NCBI RefSeq assembly: GCF_030272615.1
Contig: NC_081406.1
Location: 189,313,391-189,377,390 of the forward strand
Direction of reading: 5' to 3'
Source: Cryptomeria japonica
Lineage: Eukaryota; Streptophyta; Pinopsida; Cupressales; Cupressaceae
DNA length: 64,000 bases
Shown: one piece after another, positions 56,634-64,000 of the stretch
How the letters are laid out: each line of letters opens with the position of its first letter
Numbering within the stretch: the first letter of the stretch is position 1
Notes under the pieces: model-generated
Databases searched by the model: none
Seen by the model: the letters and a program-made list of their open reading frames with translations, nothing else
Told to the model about the DNA's origin: nothing
Position numbers and translations under genes: made by a program

Positions 56634-59600
56634 ACACCAAATTGTGTCGTTATGGGTCATATGGTCTCCTAAGGGGTCATAGGACACATTATGACTCTTT
56701 AGGACACCATAGGACCCATAGAGACCCAATATGGTGTCATAAGGGGTCATATTGTGTCCTAAGGGGTCATATGACACAATATGACCCATTAGGACACAAT
56801 ATGACTCATAACGATACAATTTGGTGTCTTAAGGGCTCCTAAGACACAATATGACCCCTTAGGGCACCATAGGACCCATAAAGACCCAATATGGTGTCTT
56901 AAGGGACCATATGATGTCCTAAGGGGTCGTAGGACACCATATGACCCCTATGGACACCATAGTACCCCTTATGGTGTCGTTAGGGGTCATATGGTGTCCT
57001 GAGGGATCGTACGACACAATATGACCCCTTAGGACACCATAGGACCCATAATGACCCAATATGGTGTCTTAAGGGGTCATATGGTGTCCTAAGGGGTCGT
57101 AGGACACCATATGACCTCTATGGACACCATAGGACCCCTTATGACACCATATGGTGTTGTTAGAGGTCATATGGTGTCCTAAGGGGTCATAGGACATAAT
57201 ATGACCCCTTATGACACCATAGGACCCATAACGACCCAATATGGTGTCATAACGGGTCGTATGGTTTCCTAAGGGTCATAAGGGTTCATGGGATACCATA
57301 TGACCCCTAAGGACAACATACGACCCCTTATGGCACCATATGGTGTCGTTAGGGGTCATATGGTGTCCTAGGACACCATAGGACACCATATGACCCCTTA
57401 AGACACCAAATTGTGTCGTTATGGGTCATATGGTGTCCTAAGGGGTCGTAGGACACAATATGACCCCTTAGGACATCATAGGACCCAAAGCGACCCAATA
57501 TGGTGTCATATTGTGTCCTAAGGGGTCATATGATGTCTCATATGACCCATTAGGACACAATATGACCCTTAACAACCCAATATGGTATCTTAAGGGGTCA
57601 TATGGTGTCCTAAGGGGTCCTAGGACACCATATGACCCCTATGGACACCATATGACCCTTTAGGACCCCTTAGGACACCATATGACCCCTTAAGACACCA
57701 TATTGGGTCATTAAGGGTCATATTGTGTCCTAATGGGTCATATTGTGTCATATGACCCCTTTAAGACATCATATGACCCCTTAGGACACAATATGATCCC
57801 TTATGACACCATATTGGGTTGCTTTCGCTCCTATGGTGTCCTAAGGGGTCATAGGACACAATATGACCCCTTAGGACACAATAGGACCCAAAGCGACCCA
57901 ATATGGTGTCATAAGGGGTCATATTATGTCCTAAAGAGTCATATGACACAATATGACCCATTAGGACACCATAGGACCCATAACGACCCAATGTGGTGTC
58001 TTAAGGGGTCATATGGTGTCCTAAGGGGTCATAGGACACCATATGACCCCTATGGACACCATAGGACCCCTTATGACACTATATAGTGCCGTTAGGGGTC
58101 ATATGGTGTCCTAAGGGGTCATAGGACATAATATGACCCCATAGGACCCATAATGACCCAATATGGTGTCATAACGGGTTGTATAGTGTCCTAAGGGGTC
58201 ATAAGGGTTCATGGGACACCATATGACCCCTAAGGACAACATATGACCCCTTATGACACCATATGGTGTCCTTAGGGGTCATATGGTGTCCTAGGACACC
58301 ATATGACCCCTTAAGACACCAAATTGTGTCGTTATGGGTCATATGGTGTCCTAAGCGGTCGTAGGACACAATATGACCCCTCAGGACACCATAGGACCCA
58401 GAGCGACCCAATATGGTGTCATAAGGGGCCATATGATGTCTTAAAGGGGTCATATGACACAATATGACCCATTAGGACACAATATGACCCATAACGACAA
58501 AATATGGTGTCTTAAGGGGTCATATGGTGTCCTAAGGGGTCGTAGGATACCATAGGACCCCTTATGACACCATATGGTGTTGTTAGGGGTCATATGGTGT
58601 CCTAAGGGTTCATAAGACACAACATGATGCATAACGACACAATATGACGCATAATGACACAATTTGGTATGTTAAGGGGTCATATGGTGTCCCATGACCC
58701 CTTATGACCCCTTAGGACACCATATGACCCTGAACGACACCATATGGTGTCATAAGGGGTCATATGGTGTCCTAGGACACCATATGACCCCTTAAGACAT
58801 CAAATTGTGTCATTATGGGTCATATTGTGTCCTAAGGGGTCATGGGACAACATATGACCCCTTAGAACACCATATGACCCCTAACGACCTAAGGGTTCAT
58901 ATGGTGTCCTAAGGGGTCACTTGTTGTCCCATGACCCCTTAGGACACAATATGACCCATAACGACACAATTTGGTGCCTTAAGGGATCCCATGGTGTCCC
59001 ATGACCCCTTATGACCCCTTAGGACACCATATGACCCCTAACGACACCATATGGTGTCATAAGGGGTCATATGGTGTCCATAGGGGTCATATGGTGTCCT
59101 AAGACGTCATAAGGGGTCATGGGACGTCATAAGGGGTCATGGGACACCATATGACCCCTTAAGACACTAAATTATGTTGTTATGGGCCATATTGTGTCCT
59201 ACGGGGCCATGGGACAACATATGACCCCTTAGGACACCATATGATCCCTAACGACACCATATGACCCCTAACGACACCATATGGTGTCGTTAGAGGTCAT
59301 ATGGTGTCCTAAGTGGTCATATGGTTTCCTACGACCCCTTAGGACACAATATGACCCATAACGACACAATTTGGTGTCTTAAGGGGTCATATAGTGTCCT
59401 AGGACACCATATGACCTCTATGGACACCATATGACCCCTTATGACATAATATGGTGTCGTTAGGGGTCATATGGTGTCTCAAGGGGTCATATGTTGTCCC
59501 ATGACCCCTTATGACACAATATGACCCATAACGACACAATTTGGTGTCTGAAGGGGTCATATGGTGTCCCATGACCCCTTAGGACACCATATGTCCTTAA

Positions 59601-60014
59601 GACACCATATTGGGCCGCTATGGGTCATAGTGTGTCCTAATGGGTCATATTGTGTCCTAAGGGTCCTATGGACACCATATGACCCCTAATGACACCATAT
59701 CAGTCATAGTGTGTCCTAATGGGTCATATTGTGTCCTAAGGGGTCATATGTTATCCCATGACCCCTTAGGACACAATATGACCCATAACGACACAATTTG
59801 GTGTCTTAAGGGCTCATATTGCATCCCATGACCCCTTATGACCCCTAACGACACCATATGGTGTCCTAAGGGGTCGTTTAGGACATCATAGCACCCATAC
59901 CGACCCAATATAGTGTCTTAAGGGGTCATATGGTGTCCTAAGGGGTCATAGGACACCATATGACCCCTATGGACACCATAGGACCCCTTACGACCCATAA
60001 CGACACAATATGAC

Positions 60015-60018
<4 letters not shown>
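56634..60018. repeat. 3.4-kb array of 10-bp modules in both orientations
   Basis: Built almost entirely of four decamers: ATGACCCCTT, AGGACACCAT and their reverse complements AAGGGGTCAT and ATGGTGTCCT, with variants such as AATATGACCC and ACGACCCAAT. The 10-bp register holds for hundreds of bases with rare slips (for example near 57270). Local flips create palindromes such as GACACCATATGGTGTC. Stops are rare, so long frames with a 10-residue period (for example 57733-58086) appear on both strands; I do not consider them genes. I do not recognise this repeat. Confidence 0.93.
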
Positions 60019-60045
<27 letters not shown>

Positions 60046-60107
60046 CCCTAATCTCTCTCTCCCCCCTAATCTCTCTCTCCCCTAATCTCTCTCTCTCTCT
60101 CTCTCTA
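60019..60107. repeat. CT-rich tract, right border of decamer array
   Basis: CTCTCT runs with CCCCTAATCTCTCTC motifs, near reverse complement of the left GA tract. Confidence 0.92.
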
Positions 60108-60118
60108 AAATATGTAAT

Positions 60119-60255
60119 AAAATCGGATATCAGATTTTATCGGATAACCGATTTCTGCCATTGCCATTAATGTGGCAACAGTAAAAAAAAAGGCGGCAAT
60201 GGGAAATTTTTTTGGGACCACAAATTTATACATTAAAATCGGATATCCGATTTGT
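60119..60255. repeat. Right inverted repeat and related palindromes
   Basis: Exact inverted copy of 56290-56313 at 60232-60255. Two degenerate palindromes lie just before it: AATCGGATATCAGATTT and ATCGGATAACCGATTT at about 60120-60151. They lie 180-310 bases upstream of the transposase-like frame and could be binding sites for its product; that is inference. Confidence 0.7.
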
Positions 60256-60433
60256 AAATAAAAAAGAGCTTTGTAGGCCATTTTGTGGATTCCAACAACC
60301 CACAGTCTGCATATTCTGTTTTTTGTCAACGATCACAGTTTTCAGACAGATTAAGATAAATTTGTGCTTTTGGGAGATTCTTAAAGTCAAATCTTACATT
60401 GTCAATCATTTAGGAGCATCTTTGTGGAGGTAA

Positions 60434-63400
60434 ATGGGGGGTAGTAGTCGTCGGAAGTCTAAATGCAAAAGAAAACTTTCAAATGACCAAATTGAAGTGT
60501 ATAGAGAAAAAGATAGAGAAGGTGATAGGAGGAGAAGACAAGGTATGTTAAATATTGCTAATGTTACTTCAAGTGAAGAGGAAATTGAATTTGAAAATGT
60601 GTCACAAGTTATTGAAAATGAAAATGTAGATTTTAAAAGTGAAAATTTTGAAAATGTTGAAAATGTTGAAAGTGATAATGAAAATGCTCAACATGTGGGA
60701 AATTTTTACATAGGAGGTGAAAATGTGGAAAACTTTGACATTGAAGGTGGAATTGCTCAACCAAGTGAACCATATGTAACACCTAATTGCTTTAGAAATG
60801 AAGACCCTCTTATGGATGAAAGACAAATTCCAAATCCAAGACCTTCAAGAACCCCAAAATGGTTATTTGAAATTGATGAGAAAATTATTGTGAATCTTGA
60901 AGGCAAGAGGTCAACAAGAACCGTTCGTTTGTGGGCTACACAAATTTTCGACCAAAATTTTAGCAATAAGACATTGACCAAACAATGCCAACTCTTTGTT
61001 CAATTGCTAAAGATGATAAAAATGAGACCATTGCTAAACAAATTGAAGATTCGTATGAACAAGAAGATGGAGAGAAATTCTATTATTGCCAAAAATCTAT
61101 TTGACGCTTTCAATTCTATTGGAAAGAATACCAAAGAAAGAGATAAAAGAGCTGCTTGAAGAGTGATTGCAACCTCCTTAGTAATCTATCAATTGAGGAA
61201 GGCTTGTCAAATGAGACAAACTTGTGTTGATTTTAACATAAACCGTAAAACTTTGGATAGAGCACTTGCACGAAGACAAAGACTTGACGATCCACTTCAA
61301 CAAGATACATGGGCTTTTGGTGGGAGGCTTCCACGTGTTTATAGAAAGTTGAATGACAATGTGAAGGAGGAGATTCAACAATTTTGGCACTCTAATTCTA
61401 AAGTGTTGCTTGTTGATATGTGGCGACTGATCAACAAAGTACTGTACACTCAACACGTATCCATGTCGGGGTACCGACATTGTAATAAAACCCTAAAAAG
61501 GCAGACTTTGTTTGTTGCCCTAAAAATGCATGTTATAAGCAGCTGGGATGCTTAAGGCATTGTAATATTGATGTACTATTTTTGCTGGATAATAAAAAAG
61601 ATTGGACGACTGTGTATGGTGGACGTAACCTATTTTGGGTGAACCACGTTAAATCTCTGTGTTATTTGTGTCTTGTTTGATTTCTTTATCTTTTATATTT
61701 AAATCTGCATATAATTGTTAGTTCATATTTGCTTCGGATCTGGTTGAAACCCTAACATCACCCAATTTAAAGGACGTTTTGAAATTAAGAATCGACAACC
61801 GAGATCGCACACCGCATCCCAAACATTTCTTGGAATCAAGCCAAACAATGTTGTACAATATTTTTTTGTGAAGTACATCCAACTTTGAAAATATCATAAA
61901 GGGCCTTTGAATCTTTGAAACCATTTTATTGTGTTCCTCTTAAGATTCGCAATACTTGCTGTTGCAAGTACCATGTGGAGTTTTCAATGTACTATGAACT
62001 TTTATGTCATATTCTTTCTATGATGCATACTAATGAGATGTTGCAGGAGTGTGGTGCAATGCTATTTCCAAGATCATCAAGAGACTTGCAAGATCTAATT
62101 TTATGCCCTAGAGATGATGGCTGCTATTTCTATAGAAATGATTGTTTGAATGAGAAGTGCTTAGAATGTGGTGGGTTGTCAAAGTTTGTTTCATGTTTTC
62201 ATGAGGGCAGTGAACACGAGTTTGGAAAGAACTATGTTGAGAAAAAAATATATGAGACAGTGAAATATACTTTGAAGAGTGGAGGTGAAGGTTCTAGATG
62301 CGAATTAGTCTCAAGAGAAGTGAGTATTGCTGATTTTATTTTGGATTTTAAGGAAAATGTTTTCTACAAGTATGCAAGGCATACCCATAGGTCTCAGTGG
62401 TTGGATCAACAATTCAGGATGTGTAAGAACTCTTTCCCGATTGGCACTATTGTATCAGTGGTTGATTTTGCAGAGAACTATACATTGCAACCATAGAATG
62501 AGATACAGTATCAATACTACAATTCAATCTAGATTTCTATTTTTGTTCACATTACATATAGACATGCTCCTGATAGTACAGAAGAGGACAGGAATATAAT
62601 CAGGGAGTATCAGTTTTATATGAGTGATGATAGATCACACTCCTTCGAGTATGTGCAACATTCTTTCAAGAATTTTTTTGAGTTCTTGCATGAGAAAGAT
62701 ATTGCAATTGATTGACATATCATATGGTCAGATAATTGTATGGGTCAATTCAAGAATGCCTGTATGTTTTATTGGCTGAGTAGAATGCATGTAGAGAGGC
62801 GTATACCTCATATTTGGTGTTTATTTGAGGTAGGGCATTGGAAGGGGGAGCATGATGGAGCAGGTGCATGTTTGAAGAGAGCTCTAGTTAAGGAGAAATT
62901 GAGGATTTCAGGTGCAAATTTCTTTGATGCACGTTCTATTATTGATTGGTTTAGTTCAGCATTGTCACATGGAGGTACTCTTGATTCAGTAGTTACCAGA
63001 TTCTTTTGGTTGGTTGAGGAGGGCACATCGGGAGATATATTGGATTGTCAAACAATTAAAGATTCTTCAAAGATGCATTCATTTCTTAGCTCAGATGCAA
63101 GTACATGGACCATTTGGACACGAGCATTGGCTTGTTTTTGTCTGAGTTGTGTTTGATGTGATTGGGATCAGTGTGAGTCAAGTGAGTGGGTTGATATGTG
63201 GGTTCCCCACTATCTAACTCCTTTATCTCAAACAATATCCTTTTCAAACGATGACATGGAAAGTTCACTCAAGTATGACCGTCTATCAAATCTTGTACAA
63301 ACAGGACATGTTTTTGCAGTTGTTGCACCACAAGGGAATGAAGAGAGATCAGAATATTGGTTGTCACGATGTGTACAAGGAAAACAAAAGATAACACAAC

Positions 63401-63692
63401 CGGTGACAGATGATGACAGGTTCACATATCCTACAGGTTCAATTGTTGTTGTGGGAACTTGGTTGCGAACATACATGTTAGAAAGAATGGCATACCTGCA
63501 TTTGAAGACTATGAGAGACACAAAACTATTATAATGTATTCACACCTTATTATAGCTACAAATGTCAAGTTGTTGAAGCATCAATCAAAATCAAAGACCA
63601 AAGAGCTATGGACAGTGACTACTGCTGATCATGAAGCAATACTGGATACTCTTAAGCAAAGAGATGACCCTTCAGGCATACTTGAGTGGTAG
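60434..63692 (+). pseudogene. DDE-type transposase-like gene, decayed
   Basis: The start MGGSSRRKSKCKRKLS at 60434 opens 241 codons: a basic N-terminus, an Asn/Glu/Val-rich acidic stretch (residues about 40-105), then SRTPKWLFEIDEK. After one TGA (61157) the same frame has a helix-turn-helix-like VDFNINRKTLDRALARRQR (about 61214-61270). The 61404-61757 insert interrupts it. Then come PHPKHFLESSQTMLYNIF, RNTCCCKYHVEF, a Cys cluster CLNEKCLECGG, VVDFAENYT (putative first Asp), IIWSDNCMGQFKN (second Asp) and GHWKGEHDGAG (third acidic site). The C-terminus runs LACFCLSCV, SLKYDRLSNLVQ, DDPSGILEW. I know this D-FAENY / SDxxxxQFKN / GKGxxDG pattern mainly from invertebrate transposase-like proteins. 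At least four stops and two frameshifts. Confidence 0.7.
61404..61757 (+). mobile_element. LTR-like insert inside the transposase gene
   Basis: About 354 bp starting TGTTGCTTG and ending GAAACCCTAACA. It contains TGGTGGACGTAACC and GAACCACGTTAAATCTCTG, sequence typical of the 3' half of some plant copia LTRs. It separates FWHSNSKV from SPNLKDVLKLR, which read as adjacent parts of one protein. No target duplication is evident (TAAAG versus TCACC). Confidence 0.55.
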
Positions 63693-64000
63693 GTCTTTAA
63701 TGGTACCTTATTTTTTTTATCATGCATTTCATTTCAAACAATGATCATTAAACCTTAATGTTCAAGTTTGTTACGTGTATATTAAGGATGTGTTCAAAAT
63801 GCAGGTCTATTGATGAACCTTTTTTTTGGCAACATGGTTTTTGCATGCACATAGCGGGTACACTCGATATAATTGCATTTGATGAGATTTACAATTTTTG
63901 TTATTAGAGAACACTATTTGACAATTTTTGATGATATAATTATCACAAAACCTTTATGCTCATGCAGGTCTTTTTTGATGATATACAATAGTATGACATT
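63693..64000 (+). other. Downstream of transposase-like gene, window end
   Basis: AT-rich. Two AATGCAGGT/CATGCAGGT phrases (63800-63810 and 63961-63970) resemble splice acceptors, and TGGTAGGTC at 63690 could be a donor, so the gene may continue beyond an intron. No domain recognised. Confidence 0.35.

Noticed and set aside
56634-60018. Long open frames on both strands with 10-residue repeats (for example YDPLGHHRT-like)
   Set aside because: They are translations of the decamer array; the 10-bp period gives a 30-bp coding period and few stops. Present on both strands, no start context, no other protein feature.

Overview
The window is nuclear DNA from a seed plant with a large, retrotransposon-crowded genome. 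Several plant-type Ty3/gypsy and Ty1/copia LTR retrotransposons are nested in one another, there is a TRIM element, and there is one intron-containing plant gene with TIFY and Jas motifs. A gymnosperm (conifer-like) genome fits the giant LTRs, the decayed old elements and the simple-repeat load, but that is inference. I see no rRNA, tRNA or CRISPR.

Layout. 1-12.5 kb: a decayed Tat-like gypsy element on + (gag, protease, G-patch, RT, two RNase H regions, integrase), whose 3' LTR is split by a second relic (10303-12506) carrying an 11-copy tandem array. 12.5-40.3 kb: one compound CATA/TATG microsatellite, now in three pieces (12545-12931, 18782-18999, 40118-40268). Two insertions separate the pieces: a gag-only, G-patch-bearing LTR element (12932-18781) and a copia element on - (19000-40117). 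That copia is itself broken by a 12.2-kb chromodomain-bearing chromovirus on - (20007-32158, LTRs of about 3.3 kb), a 344-bp TRIM (36023-36366) and a truncated second copia (37842-40007). 41.5-46.4 kb: a complete non-autonomous copia element on + with a perfect 5-bp target duplication. It carries gag, a protease-like region and an acidic domain, but no integrase, RT or RNase H. 46.9-47.2 kb: a probable LINE RNase H remnant.

48.0-50.7 kb holds the only cellular gene I can support: a six-exon JAZ (TIFY-family) jasmonate-signalling repressor of 224 aa, intact as modelled, with two CACGTG G-boxes upstream and fold-back elements in introns 1 and 4. 52.3-55.4 kb: the 5' part of another copia element whose gag zinc knuckle is split by a solo LTR of the 12932-18781 family.

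56.3-64 kb is the most unusual part. A 3.4-kb array of 10-bp modules present in both orientations is bracketed by a GA tract and a CT tract, then by a perfect 24-bp inverted repeat containing the palindrome AATCGGATATCCGATT. About 180 bp further on begins a long decayed gene for a DDE-type transposase-like protein, itself interrupted by an LTR-like insert and running to the window end. Array, palindromes and transposase may be parts of one large DNA transposon; this is the best candidate here for an undescribed system, but its far end is outside the window.

Most mobile-element genes carry stops, frameshifts or lost catalytic residues. All boundaries were read by eye; no alignments or identity values were computed.
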